Source: Bacteroidales bacterium
Lineage (GTDB): Bacteria; Bacteroidota; Bacteroidia; Bacteroidales; F082
Reading direction: 5' to 3'
Length of the DNA stretch: 64,000 nt
Assembly (NCBI GenBank): GCA_016936355.1
Contig: JAFGYB010000023.1
Span: 124,001-188,000, forward strand
The translations under genes and the position numbers were made by a program. Below are positions 43,301 to 52,535 of the stretch, in pieces. The notes beneath the pieces are model-generated. The model was given only the letters and a program-made list of their open reading frames with translations, searched no databases and was not told the DNA's origin. Position 1 is the stretch's first letter, and the number at the start of each line of letters is the position of its first letter.

Positions 43301-46300
43301 GCCACAGGCCAGATGGCATCCGGATTGGCGGAAGATGTGTACCACGGGGTTAATTCCAGGGGAATTTCGTATTGATAATAATTCTTCGAAAAATCGGATC
43401 CGATCCGGATAAACACATGAAGATCTCCATTTTTAATATCCTCATTTTCATACAACTTCTCTCCATGGACAAACATTTGCAGTTTCTTGTACTGCCTGAA
43501 ATCAAAAGCCACATTCTTATACGCTGCCCGGGCATCACCGTCTTTCAGGTTTTCCACTGTATATTCCAGCGATTGCTCATTCAACCGGACGTAGTTGGTG
43601 GTTCCGTAATTGACCTCCCGTTGAATCCCCGGAGGAATCACATAAGGAACCGGGGATCGGTTGGAATTTTCTTCCAGGTTGACGGTGGAAATCACAAACT
43701 GGGTCTTGTCCGCATTATCGCTGGTGAGGTATTCATCGTTTGGCAGCAACGACTGATCGTACTGCCGCCAGTCACTGCGCACCAGGTCAAACGTGGCAAA
43801 CCGGCAAACAATGGGGCGTTTGAATCCTTTCATAAACACCCGCATGAAGCGAATGGACTGGAATCCGTTGATGTTGCCCACCACCTTGTTGGGAATTCGT
43901 ACAGGGATTTTAAACTGATACCACTTCACACTGGTAGTTTTCCCATTGGGCAGGTGGATATTGGCTGCCTGATGAATGTCCGTTATATAGTCTTCACCCA
44001 CCTGCATTTTGGTGGGATCCAGATCAATTTTATACTGATAATACCGTTCTGATTCGCTCAGGGTATTGTCGTTGTTGATGTCTTCCTTGTTGGGCAGATT
44101 GGTGGCGGAGGTATTGTATGGTTCGTTGTTTTGCCCGGCTGCCGGGGAGTTTCCTTCCGATTCGTTGTATTTTTTGTACCGTTCGGTGATGCTCGCATAT
44201 TCCGGGTTGTTGTCAAAATCAGTCCCCCGGTAATAGTGGTAATCATCTGAAGAAGGATCTTTTAATGCCGTGACATAGGCCTGTGAATTCGCACCGTATT
44301 TGTTCTTGATCACATCCAGGTACTGTTTGGCAAAGAAGCTGTCTTCATCGTGATCGCTCAATCCGTCGTAGCCCACATCCTGGAAGGGTCGTGAGCCGGG
44401 CACGTTGCTGAACGATTCGGTCAGCGCCTGCTGACTGGGCACCCGCCCCCACTGGGTTGTGTCCACATTTTGAACCGTAGCCGAAGTAGGCAATCCGTTT
44501 TCGTAACTCTTTCGTCCGTCGCGCAGCAAATCTTCCGATACATCACCCAAATCAATGTACAATTCTCCGCTGTTCGTCTTGTCTTCCGTAAACGGGTCCA
44601 TCATCCAGAACTCGATGTACTGAATATTGGAGGCATCGAAATCGGTCGTTTCCAAACTCCTCATCATCCCGCCCCATCGGGTCTGTGGTTGTTCCAGCGA
44701 GCCGTCAGCGGCAATCCCGTCCGAATATGTTCCGGCATTCACATCGTAGTTATACGGGCCTTTTTCCGAGGGGAAGAACGACAGGTTCAGAACCGGAATA
44801 TTGGTTGGAACCCCGTTGGGGATGTCTTTGTTGGGAAACACCTCGGTCTCCAGTACCTGTCGCGTGGAATTTTTGGAGATTTCATCCTTGGTAATGTTTT
44901 TGGGCCGGTAACCACCCCGAACATCATAAAACAACGTGGGATCGATAATATACCAGGCAAAAGTAGCCCGGTTTTTACCGTAATCCAGTGCATTGGGCGA
45001 ATACGACTCCGGAAACAGCGCAGGCTGTCCCTGCGGCGTACTGGCCAGGTACCACGAATTGACATTGGTTAGGTCGATGGTGGATTTGGCTCCTTCAAAA
45101 TCGTCTATGTAACTGGTTCCTGTTTTTCCGATTACCTTGGCATGACCCGGGAAGAACTGAGCAAATTCTCCGTTGACCACCACTTTCGAAGGGACATTGG
45201 GAGAAACACCGGGCAGCCTCGAAACCAGTTTGGTCAGCCATCTTGAATTTTTAGAATACGCAAAATCCATGCCCCAGATGGTATTGGATACCGGATCCTG
45301 TCCGTAGTTTACCTTCTGTGTCAACGGACGTTCGTGCAAATTCAACAAAGTGGCTCCCACCTGCAGATACGGATTGAAAATGTGGTTCACATGGAATCCC
45401 ATCATGGTTTTCTGCTGCAGGTTAAACATGGAATTATTTTCCAGGGAAACGTTGATGGGCGTCCCTGAATTGAGAATTCCCTGGTTCAGGATGGTTACCT
45501 GTCCCAACGTGTAATCCACCGTATAATCTACATTCTCTGTCAACGGAACACCTCCGGCAGTTACCTTCACCGATCCCGGTGGTACATTCATGGCATTCAG
45601 ACTGATCACCGATCCCGATTGGGATTTATAATATCCTTCCAGAATATATTTGTCTTTATCAGCGTATTGCTGTGCCGCCGATTTGGTCATGGTATACAGC
45701 GAATCAAAGGCATACTTATCTGCCAGCTGAGGGTCATTGGGAAAAATGGAATCGTGCACAAAACTGCCAAACGGCTGGAGAACGGGAAAATAGATTCTCC
45801 CGTTGCTGGCCTGGAACGTTCCCCCTTTGGTTTCCGCACCGTCGATAAAATCGAAAAAACCATCCCCGCCCGGAATGGGATTCAGCTGTGAATCCAGATT
45901 ATCCAAATCAAATAAATGAATCAGGGGAACGCCTTTCACCCCGCTGCCGCCTTCGGTAAAATATCCGGTGGGGACTCCCTGATTGTTTCCCGAATACAAA
46001 ATATTCATCACAAAACCCGAACTCTGAACCTGATAGGCGCCTATGGAATAAACGTTTTTCATCATCAGATTCCACATGGGCATGTGGGTATTCAGCGTAT
46101 TGCTTTTCAACAGTTTTACAACCAGATCTTTGGGCGAGTTGATTCCCTGATCCGAGAATTCACCCACCTGATACACACCGGGTCTGCCGATGATGGTATA
46201 TTGAAAGGCCACCGCCAGTACCTGATCCTTATTCAAAGTCGTATTCAGTGAAATGAACCCCAGTTTGGTGTTGACGGTGTACTCGGAAGGGCTGAGTCTG

Positions 46301-47607
46301 CGGGCACTTTCCACCTTCACAAAATCCTCTCCCGAAGTGAGGTAGCCCGTCTGACCGATGCCAAAAGGGTCGCCGGTTAAATAGGTTGTCACAGTATTGA
46401 TATCGCGTACCTTGGCGGTATCCAGCCGACTCACCAGATTGTTGGAATTATTGGAAGGAATGATCCCGCCCGTATTGGGCTGAATGTTGTGGTTGTATAT
46501 CTCGGAAAGTTTCCCCTCTCCCAGATCGGTAAAAGCCACAATGTTTCGGTTGTTGGTCGTAGGGGCTCCCACATTGGTCACCCACACTTCAACCTTGGTA
46601 ATATTAATGTCCGAACTAACGATGGGTAGGGTACTCAGAGCTTTCTCATACCGATCGCGGAAATACTGGCTCAGGAAAAAGTGTCTGTTTTCTTCGTAAT
46701 CCAACGGAGTGAGGTTGAAGCTGTTTTGTTGTGCCCCGTTTTGAACCGTGATGTTTTTGGTTTCGCTTTGCTGTTGTGAAAACACAGCCGTGATTGTTGT
46801 CTTTCCAAACTGCAGTTTGGTTTTGACCCCAAACAAACTTTGTGCTCCCGAGATCAGGGTGGAGTTCAGGGGCATGCTTACGTTCCCCGCTTCGATGGAC
46901 TTAATAATGTCGTCTTCCTTACCCACATATTTCAACTTCAATGAATTTTCAAAATTAAAAGCCGATTCCGTGTTGTAATTTGCCTTGAAGCTCAGCTTAT
47001 CGCCGATCTGGGCATTCACATTCATCTGGATTTTTTCGTTGAAATCGAAATTGGTGGACCGACGCTGCCGGATGTCGAGTTGCGGATCATCGCGGTAATT
47101 GGACAAAACCCCGAAACTCACCTCTGCCGATCCCTGCGGCCGGATGTTGATGGTGTTGCTCCCGAAGATCTGCTCGAACGCCTTACTCTTAATGTAAATT
47201 TTGGGGATGAGCTGCTTTCCTGAAGCCGTACCCAGGGTGGCGGCTTTTTGCCGCCAATACTGCTGAATGCTTTGTTTTTGCTGGTACTTCTGGTAGTCTT
47301 TGAAATTCATGATCACCGGTGTACGGTAATCGAAGCCTCCCACACGGGTCACCAATTGATACGTATGGGTCAGTGGATCGTAAACTACCTTCTTTTTGAG
47401 GTTGGAGGGCGGGTTCAGAAACAACGGACTGGGCTGCAATGTGTCCAGTAAAGGGATCCCGGTCAGGTCATAAAAAGGAAAAGTAAGGACCGGTTTCAGA
47501 GTATCCGAAGCCAAAGAAATGCTTTGTGCCTTCAGTACCGTCGCCGATAAAAGCATCAGCACCAGCCAGATCGTTATTTTATTGACTTGTGTAGATTTTT
47601 GATCCAA
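40354..47607 (-). CDS. sprA: Cell-surface protein SprA, type IX secretion system translocon
   Basis: This 2417-residue protein has an N-terminal signal sequence ending VLKAQ and no large internal repeat. Length, the conserved early PLTHTYQLVTRVGG and YRTPVIMNFKDYQ segments, the RPQGSAEVSFG region and the final beta-strand series ending GGLTLRFLIGQ identify SprA (Sov in Porphyromonas). It is the 36-strand outer-membrane barrel through which T9SS substrates with C-terminal sorting signals leave the cell. It lies 29 nt downstream of ruvA, the conserved ruvA-sprA order of this phylum. No T9SS substrate with an obvious sorting domain occurs in the window. Confidence 0.95.
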   Translation of the reverse strand: MDQKSTQVNKITIWLVLMLLSATVLKAQSISLASDTLKPVLTFPFYDLTGIPLLDTLQPSPLFLNPPSNLKKKVVYDPLTHTYQLVTRVGGFDYRTPVIMNFKDYQKYQQKQSIQQYWRQKAATLGTASGKQLIPKIYIKSKAFEQIFGSNTINIRPQGSAEVSFGVLSNYRDDPQLDIRQRRSTNFDFNEKIQMNVNAQIGDKLSFKANYNTESAFNFENSLKLKYVGKEDDIIKSIEAGNVSMPLNSTLISGAQSLFGVKTKLQFGKTTITAVFSQQQSETKNITVQNGAQQNSFNLTPLDYEENRHFFLSQYFRDRYEKALSTLPIVSSDINITKVEVWVTNVGAPTTNNRNIVAFTDLGEGKLSEIYNHNIQPNTGGIIPSNNSNNLVSRLDTAKVRDINTVTTYLTGDPFGIGQTGYLTSGEDFVKVESARRLSPSEYTVNTKLGFISLNTTLNKDQVLAVAFQYTIIGRPGVYQVGEFSDQGINSPKDLVVKLLKSNTLNTHMPMWNLMMKNVYSIGAYQVQSSGFVMNILYSGNNQGVPTGYFTEGGSGVKGVPLIHLFDLDNLDSQLNPIPGGDGFFDFIDGAETKGGTFQASNGRIYFPVLQPFGSFVHDSIFPNDPQLADKYAFDSLYTMTKSAAQQYADKDKYILEGYYKSQSGSVISLNAMNVPPGSVKVTAGGVPLTENVDYTVDYTLGQVTILNQGILNSGTPINVSLENNSMFNLQQKTMMGFHVNHIFNPYLQVGATLLNLHERPLTQKVNYGQDPVSNTIWGMDFAYSKNSRWLTKLVSRLPGVSPNVPSKVVVNGEFAQFFPGHAKVIGKTGTSYIDDFEGAKSTIDLTNVNSWYLASTPQGQPALFPESYSPNALDYGKNRATFAWYIIDPTLFYDVRGGYRPKNITKDEISKNSTRQVLETEVFPNKDIPNGVPTNIPVLNLSFFPSEKGPYNYDVNAGTYSDGIAADGSLEQPQTRWGGMMRSLETTDFDASNIQYIEFWMMDPFTEDKTNSGELYIDLGDVSEDLLRDGRKSYENGLPTSATVQNVDTTQWGRVPSQQALTESFSNVPGSRPFQDVGYDGLSDHDEDSFFAKQYLDVIKNKYGANSQAYVTALKDPSSDDYHYYRGTDFDNNPEYASITERYKKYNESEGNSPAAGQNNEPYNTSATNLPNKEDINNDNTLSESERYYQYKIDLDPTKMQVGEDYITDIHQAANIHLPNGKTTSVKWYQFKIPVRIPNKVVGNINGFQSIRFMRVFMKGFKRPIVCRFATFDLVRSDWRQYDQSLLPNDEYLTSDNADKTQFVISTVNLEENSNRSPVPYVIPPGIQREVNYGTTNYVRLNEQSLEYTVENLKDGDARAAYKNVAFDFRQYKKLQMFVHGEKLYENEDIKNGDLHVFIRIGSDFSKNYYQYEIPLELTPWYTSSANPDAIWPVANRMDIELDKLVQVKQDRNVEMRQANSNVTLFSPYSEYDGTNRITVVGNPNLGDVRDILIGVINPKRIGTSLNDDGKAKSAIVWLDELRLTDFNKTSGWAATGRLDANLADLGRISASGTFKSAGFGSLEQHIGEISQDNNTNYTIATDLDLGKVLPKKTGLSIPLHFDYGKGLIVPKYNPLNPDVKLKDDLSTYATRAERDSIRNMVVDYTRRTNINLMNVHKEQVNKPGKIRKPRIYDLSNFNFSFAYSQVYHRNINIQSDNLLNYQGGLSYNFSRQPKNIRPFAKDKKMKSPWLKWLKDFNFNLLPKVLSFQTNMHRLFDRQLYRDKSEGDIIMYPTYKRSWTWTRNYTLKYDLSSSLSLDFVAGANAYIREPQIYPDKNTEEWALYKRQIWDQIGSMGTLQNYNHSLRLSYRVPLSKLPLTDWMDLTTSYQAQYNWNGTSYDVQKRLGSTIENARNIQVNGGVDLTKLYNKLPFLKRANSSGNSRQGAGRSRVTGNPLARNRDNQTNINAGVGGNKIFNGILRFLMMFKNASFVYRRSDGIQLPGFMPVPDVLGLNTAMNAPGLGFIFGSQHDIRYTAARNGWLTYDTTLNQAYIKKYTDQLSYKVNGNILNTITIDLDGNRIFADNYTSYFRFYPESQQFMDFSGQGAGNFSITYPFIRTFFEKSNTDNISAAFNQYKALRPEVAERLAANNPAWSGQYVYDSVSGQNYPLGYTSTQQQVMYYAFLAAYSGQTGKGVDIGRTFPLIPFPNWRVSFNGLTRIKPIGKLFRSLNITHGYSSILSINSWATNLNYDATDPGKFYNNSDNFISRYDLGQVSFYEQFSPLIGIDFTLKNSLGGRLEYKKSRNIVLSFINNQITEIDGKEMVLGLSYRLKGLKFSIANFTGRPGKKYNTDLNLKLDVGIQDNKTILRRIDENNNQVSAGSRQYSVNFAADYMLSSSLQLRGYFNWNKNNPYISNQFLNASSSGGLTLRFLIGQ

Positions 47608-47636
47608 TTTTTCTATTCGTTAGCTCTATTGTCCGG

Positions 47637-48218
47637 TTACAGAACCTTCAGGGCTTCTTTGATGAGTTCTTCAACACTTCCGGGTGCTTTTTCTTTCATA
47701 ATTTTATCTAACGCCCTGGAGGAAGCCAGTCGGTTAAAACCCAGTATCAGTAATCCTGATAACGCTTCATCTTTGATTGTATTGTGGGAAACGGCCAGAA
47801 TATCGGCATTCAGGCCTTCTTTGACTACCTTGTCTTTCAGATCCACCACGATGCGCTGGGCTGTTTTACCGCCGATGCCTTTCACGCTTTGCAAACGACC
47901 GGCATTTCCGGTAGCAATGGCCTCATAGGCCTCATCGCTGCTCAGCGACGACAGCACCAAACGAGCCGTATTGGCCCCCACGCCCGAAACAGAAATCAGC
48001 GCCCGAAACAGGGTCCGTTCCTCAGCATCGGCAAAACCATACAGCAAATGGGCATCTTCGCGCACGATGAAATGCACAAACAAGCGGGCAAAATCCAGCT
48101 CCTTAATTTTGGTAAATGTATTGAGTGTGATGTTGATCAGATAACCGATCCCTTCGTTTTCAATCACTACATGGGTCGGACTCTTCTCAATGATCTTTCC
48201 GGAAATAAATTCATACAT
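47637..48218 (-). CDS. ruvA: Holliday junction branch migration protein RuvA
   Basis: The 193-residue protein from MYEFISGKIIEKSPTHVVIE has the OB-fold domain, the two helix-hairpin-helix motifs (RALISVSGVGANTARLVLSS and RLQSVKGIGGKTAQRIVVDL) and the C-terminal RuvB-contacting domain. The open frame extends 35 codons upstream but the extension is unlike the family. RuvA tetramers hold Holliday junctions for the RuvB motor. It is cotranscribed with sprA. Confidence 0.96.
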   Translation of the reverse strand: MYEFISGKIIEKSPTHVVIENEGIGYLINITLNTFTKIKELDFARLFVHFIVREDAHLLYGFADAEERTLFRALISVSGVGANTARLVLSSLSSDEAYEAIATGNAGRLQSVKGIGGKTAQRIVVDLKDKVVKEGLNADILAVSHNTIKDEALSGLLILGFNRLASSRALDKIMKEKAPGSVEELIKEALKVL

Positions 48219-48263
48219 GGAAACAGGCTTATTGTTGCACAAAGATTGTAAAAAAATGTTAAA

Positions 48264-48275
48264 GCGCCAAAGTAT
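48264..48275 (-). promoter_or_regulatory. Possible promoter of ruvA-sprA
   Basis: Minus strand ATACTTTGGCGC, identical to a 12-mer upstream of the second M16 protease (51145-51134). It is one base off the TAnnTTTG spacing. An alternative, AATCTTTG, lies at 48247-48240. Either would serve the ruvA ATG at 48218. Confidence 0.35.
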
Positions 48276-48296
48276 GTATAAAGGGTTTTTAAAGGC

Positions 48297-48332
48297 ACAA
48301 AAAAAGGGAGATCGTCGAAACAATCTCCCTTT
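48297..48332 (-). terminator. Rho-independent terminator of the second M16 protease gene
   Basis: Arms AAAGGGAGAT and ATCTCCCTTT with a ten-base loop, followed on the minus strand by seven T. It lies 17 nt past the stop codon. Confidence 0.87.
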
Positions 48333-48348
48333 GATCCGTCGGTTAAAT

Positions 48349-51015
48349 TTATTTCGGAGCAGGGCCTTCCGTCACCTGAATCAGGTATCCGGTATGAATC
48401 CATTTGGCAAAGGCATCCTTTACCTGTTTGGCCGAAAGCGAAACGTAGTGTTTGGCAGCCACAGTAGGCTCATCCAGTGGCAAGCCCTCCAGCGAACGGC
48501 TCAGCAACCCACCTGCAATATCATCCACGCTGGATTCCGACAGGGTAATTTCGCGCAACAGCAACGATTTGGCCTGCCGCAGTTCCTTGTCCGTGACTTC
48601 CTGTTGCTGCATTTGTTTCAGATCTTTTACCACAATGTCCTTGGCTTTAGAAACATTGGGCGGGTCACAGGCAAAATTCACCGCGTAATCGGACCGGGTT
48701 TTCCCAATATCAAATGAGGACGAAACATAGTATACCAACCCGGCATTTTCGCGAAGATCACGGTACAGGCGGGTGGCATAAAAAGCACCACCCAGCACAT
48801 GATTGCCGACCGATAGGGCATACCGATCGGTATTGGATCGGGTAATTTTTATGTTTTCAGCCAGCACCACACGATCCTGTACTCTGCTGGCATCCGGCAC
48901 ATTCACCACCGAAGCTTTGTTCATAGGAACCGGTGCCAGTTCCGTCTTCGGTTTGGGTCCGGTGGCTTTCCAGTCGCCAAAGTATTTTTCTATCACCGTT
49001 TTGGCTTTTTCAGGCGTAATGTTCCCAATCACCACGATGGTCGTCATATCAGGACGGTAAACATGCTGATAGTATTCCTTCACATCATTCAGCTTCAACG
49101 CCATCACCGATTGGGGTGTGGCACGACGCAAGGCCGGGTCCCCTTCGGGCAACAAGGCCTTGTGAATAGCTCTACCAAAGAGATAATCGGGGCTTTGCAA
49201 CTGTCCGGCTACGGTGGCAGCGGTTTGATGCTGAACAATCAGGAAAGGCTGTGCCGGCAAGGCAGGATGCAATTCGTTGTCGGCCAGCAGCTGAACTCCC
49301 TTTTCAAAGTGGTTGGCCAGAACATTCAGCGAAAACCCGGTTCCGGCCGATTTGTCAGCCCCGATGTCGTCCAGTGCTTTCTGAAACTGAATCCGATTCA
49401 GGGTAGCCGTACCGTATTCAAACAGTTGCCCCAGGATATCGCTCACCCCTTCCTGTCCTTTGGGTGTTTCCAGATCGGGTGCGTTTTTAATCCGGCCGTA
49501 AACACTTACCGTGTTGCTGATGTGTTCCGGCTGAACAATCAGTTTAATACCGTTGGGTAATGTGGATACCACAGGATTCACAACGGATTTGGGAACACTC
49601 AACCGGCCCATGGCTTTTTCAGCCCAATCGGGCAGCTTCACCGGTTTGGGATTCTTGGGAGCAAAGGATTCCTTTCCTCCAAAGCCTTTATGAGAAACCG
49701 GTTTCCCGGAAGACTGCGGTGTCAGGATCACAAAAATAGCATGATGGGGATCGAGGTATTTCCGTGCAACCCGGTCCACATCAGCCGCAGTAACCTTTTT
49801 AATGGCTTCCAGGTTTTGTTCGGGAGACTGGCGTCCCTGAACTGCCAGAGCATCAGACCAGGCTGATGCCAGTCCCGGCACAGAATTTTTCTGAAATTCA
49901 AAAGAAGAAATCTCGTCTCTTTTAGCAGCAGCCACCAGGTCGGGATTCACTCCGTCTTTGAGTTCGGAAGCCAGCACGGCAGAAACTTCACCGAGCAATT
50001 TTTTTGCATCCGCTCCCTTAGGGAAAACGGCAAAGCTGAATCCAAGTCCGGCTTTTTTCAGTCCGTTCATCTCAAAGGCAGTGTACAGGGCTTTTCCCTG
50101 GGGAACCAGCGAATAGAGTTTCCCGCGGTGATTCGACAAAACATCCGACAAAACCTGGGCAGCAGCATAATCAGGACTGTCGGTACCCGGCATCCTGTAG
50201 GAAATAATGGCCAGACCATAAGGCAAATCGGTTGTTAAGTTCAGTGTATCGGGCTTAACAGGCTGCAGGTTGAATACCGGACGGGGAGGCAGTTTCTTGG
50301 AAGGAATATCGCCGTAAAGCTTTTCCACCTCCGCCAGCGTTTTGTGTGGGTCAACCCGGCCAACAATCACCAGAATGGCATTGTTGGGTGCGTACCAGTC
50401 GTTGTGAAACTTCTGCAGCATGGCACCGGTCGTTTTGTTAAAGGAAGGACGGGTTCCCAACGCATCATGGGCATAGGGTGTGCCTTTAAACATTTCGGCC
50501 AGCAGCTTTTTATAAAAAACATACTGCGGATTGGACATGTCGCTGGCCACTTCCTGTTCGATGGCTCCGCGTTCCTTGCTCCATAATTCCTGGGTATCCA
50601 GCACACCCCGCATACGGATGGCTTCGATGTGCAAGGCAACATCCAGGTCTTCGGCGGGAACCGTGAAATAGTACTGGGTAACCATCTGGCGGGTATCGGC
50701 ATCGAAATCACCGCCCATGGCAGCAGTGATGTCAGCCAACTGATCGGCCGACAGTCCTGGGCTGCCCCGAAACATCATGTGCTCCTGGGCATGCGCCATC
50801 CCCGGGAACCCTTCAGGGGCTTCGTTGGAGCCCACGAGGTAGTTCATTTCAGTGGTAACCACAGGTGCCAGCGGATTTCTGATGATCACCACCCGCATCC
50901 CGTTTTTCAAGGTGTGACGCAAGACCGTTTCACTGTTTTTTTTCGCGGTTAAAGGCTTTCCCATCATGGGCGAAACAAAAAGCAGAGCAATAAATACGAA
51001 AAGAATTTTTTTCAT
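48349..51015 (-). CDS. M16 family zinc metalloprotease, secreted (second copy)
   Basis: The 888-residue protein has a signal peptide (MKKILFVFIALLFVSPMMG). The zinc motif HAQEH lies at residues 75-79 in GMAHAQEHMMFRGSPG, and the downstream ligand is in the ERGAIEQEVASD segment. The second half (from about 460) has the inactive-domain pattern with a conserved late RDLRENAGLVYYVSSSFD segment. It belongs to a different M16 branch from the 2924-5728 product, with little similarity beyond the motif. It probably degrades peptides in the periplasm. It is monocistronic, with an inverted repeat 53 nt upstream of the ATG. Confidence 0.92.
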   Translation of the reverse strand: MKKILFVFIALLFVSPMMGKPLTAKKNSETVLRHTLKNGMRVVIIRNPLAPVVTTEMNYLVGSNEAPEGFPGMAHAQEHMMFRGSPGLSADQLADITAAMGGDFDADTRQMVTQYYFTVPAEDLDVALHIEAIRMRGVLDTQELWSKERGAIEQEVASDMSNPQYVFYKKLLAEMFKGTPYAHDALGTRPSFNKTTGAMLQKFHNDWYAPNNAILVIVGRVDPHKTLAEVEKLYGDIPSKKLPPRPVFNLQPVKPDTLNLTTDLPYGLAIISYRMPGTDSPDYAAAQVLSDVLSNHRGKLYSLVPQGKALYTAFEMNGLKKAGLGFSFAVFPKGADAKKLLGEVSAVLASELKDGVNPDLVAAAKRDEISSFEFQKNSVPGLASAWSDALAVQGRQSPEQNLEAIKKVTAADVDRVARKYLDPHHAIFVILTPQSSGKPVSHKGFGGKESFAPKNPKPVKLPDWAEKAMGRLSVPKSVVNPVVSTLPNGIKLIVQPEHISNTVSVYGRIKNAPDLETPKGQEGVSDILGQLFEYGTATLNRIQFQKALDDIGADKSAGTGFSLNVLANHFEKGVQLLADNELHPALPAQPFLIVQHQTAATVAGQLQSPDYLFGRAIHKALLPEGDPALRRATPQSVMALKLNDVKEYYQHVYRPDMTTIVVIGNITPEKAKTVIEKYFGDWKATGPKPKTELAPVPMNKASVVNVPDASRVQDRVVLAENIKITRSNTDRYALSVGNHVLGGAFYATRLYRDLRENAGLVYYVSSSFDIGKTRSDYAVNFACDPPNVSKAKDIVVKDLKQMQQQEVTDKELRQAKSLLLREITLSESSVDDIAGGLLSRSLEGLPLDEPTVAAKHYVSLSAKQVKDAFAKWIHTGYLIQVTEGPAPK

Positions 51016-51068
51016 GGTAAGAATTTTGTCAAAGGGTCATAAAATCTTGTTTTCTTGGGCTCGATCGG

Positions 51069-51099
51069 TGAAAACCACTGACCCATTCATCGGTTTTCA
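51069..51099. promoter_or_regulatory. Inverted repeat upstream of the second M16 protease
   Basis: TGAAAACC (51069-51076) and GGTTTTCA (51092-51099) form an inverted repeat with 15 bases between them, 53 nt from the ATG at 51015. The core equals the TGAAAACC of the elements near 12.5, 16.4 and 17.4 kb. If the ATACTTTGGCGC at 51145-51134 is the promoter, the repeat lies in the 5' UTR or over the initiation region. Confidence 0.4.
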
Positions 51100-51222
51100 T
51101 GAATCAATAATGCTCCCAACACATAATAGTTGAGCGCCAAAGTATTCAGAAAACCCGCACGAGGAGTCCGGTTTAACAATATTTAACGGCTGAGAAAGGT
51201 GTAGAATAGCGCAACAGAGTCC

Positions 51223-51255
51223 AAAAAAAAAGCTGTTCCCGTTTCCGGGAACAGC
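51223..51255 (-). terminator. Rho-independent terminator of the lipoprotein gene
   Basis: GCTGTTCCCG, TTTC loop, CGGGAACAGC, followed on the minus strand by nine T. It lies 88 nt past the stop codon at 51343. The surrounding gap 51016-51342 otherwise holds only the inverted repeat and promoter candidate of the M16 gene. Confidence 0.87.
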
Positions 51256-51342
51256 CTACTGTTAATAAATCAGGTAACCTCCAGCATTTACCTGGTCTAT
51301 TCGGGTTAGCTTAAAAACATGTCAGTCTTATAAAAAAATTCA

Positions 51343-52128
51343 CTAATTGCCGCCTTCACTATCACCGCCTTTATCGCCTTTATCACCATTTTCGTTCTCA
51401 TTCTCGTGGCGATAGTAGCAGTGATGATCTTCACCTAAATTTCGCATGATGGCATTGTATATTTCGGTATTCGTAGAATCTGAGATAACCAGCGTTCCGT
51501 TGGTCAGGTCAGCATTGTTCAGATCAAGTGCCTGTACATTGGTCATGAGCTGATCCAGATAGATTTGAATGTAACTGGTAATGGCAGAGGCACTGGTCGA
51601 ATCCACATGCACGCTGTCACTTTCCGTTTTAAAAAGTACATTCTGATAGGATTTCACAACAATCGGCAAAGAAGTCGTATCGTTTTCGGCATAAATTCCA
51701 TGCAAATAAAATACGGGCCGACCTGCAGCATCATCACTTAAACCACTCACTTTCAATTCCACCTGATCGTAATATCCGGGTTGTAAACTAAAATTTCCAA
51801 ACGTAGCTGTGGTATCGAGCAAATTAACTGTCTGAGGTCCTCTCCATTTGTATTCAATCTCGATGGAATCTTTTTCTGAGACCGAGCTTTTCAGTGATGC
51901 TTCGAATTTTACCATGGAAACCACCATGCTGGCCGAATCCCATGAGATAGCGGGGCTGTTTGCCATCGCCGATTTCAATGTAAAACTCGGGTTCACGGCC
52001 TGAAGTTTCAGATCCAGACTGGATGGTCCGGAAGTAGTAGGGGTAGCTGCCGTGTTTTGCTTCTGACAGGCAAAAAGGCCCACGGCTAAAACAACTAATG
52101 CTGCGTATAAGATCTGTTTACGTTTCAT
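51343..52128 (-). CDS. Lipoprotein of unknown function (DUF4382-like layout)
   Basis: With the start at MKRKQILYAALVV the product has 261 residues and a clear lipobox (GLFAC). The promoter at 52209-52237 excludes the longer in-frame start at 52233. The mature domain is predicted beta-rich, with SMVVSMVKFEASLK early, GYYDQVELKVSG in the middle and a later helix. This resembles lipoproteins with a DUF4382-type fold, but the assignment is weak. The C-terminus is low-complexity (His, then Glu/Asn/Asp/Lys/Gly runs) and may bind metal. It is transcribed alone. Confidence 0.7.
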   Translation of the reverse strand: MKRKQILYAALVVLAVGLFACQKQNTAATPTTSGPSSLDLKLQAVNPSFTLKSAMANSPAISWDSASMVVSMVKFEASLKSSVSEKDSIEIEYKWRGPQTVNLLDTTATFGNFSLQPGYYDQVELKVSGLSDDAAGRPVFYLHGIYAENDTTSLPIVVKSYQNVLFKTESDSVHVDSTSASAITSYIQIYLDQLMTNVQALDLNNADLTNGTLVISDSTNTEIYNAIMRNLGEDHHCYYRHENENENGDKGDKGGDSEGGN

Positions 52129-52208
52129 AATATTTATTTGTTTTGTGATCGATCGGCGTACATCCAAATAAGCCTGTGTCCATGGATGCATGCTCACGAA
52201 ATCGGGAA

Positions 52209-52237
52209 CAAACATACAGAAAGGTTCATACACTCAA
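52209..52237 (-). promoter_or_regulatory. Promoter of the lipoprotein gene
   Basis: Minus strand TTG (52237-52235), 18 bases, then TATGTTTG (52216-52209): both elements of the Bacteroidota promoter at consensus spacing. The leader would be about 75 nt. In the remaining 298 nt up to 52535 nothing was recognised. Confidence 0.72.
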
Positions 52238-52535
52238 CCCCCGTTTTTTCAATTTCAGATTTTGTAACCTGCGATTTCAGCATTTTGGACCTGAGGGCGC
52301 TGAAGCCCTTTTCTGCCTGTTTTATAAACGATAAAAAACGGGAATAGCATGTCTGTCAGTGACTTTTAAGTATTCTTTTACCTAATTAGATGGGGATACC
52401 CGGATTACAATCCTGATTTTCCACTCAGAAAACCGGAAGTTGTCAGCCATAAAAACTCAGATATCGATCAGGGACAGAAAAAGGATACCCGAAAAGGGGT
52501 ACAAAATGATTCCAACAAATAATGAATACGGGAAA

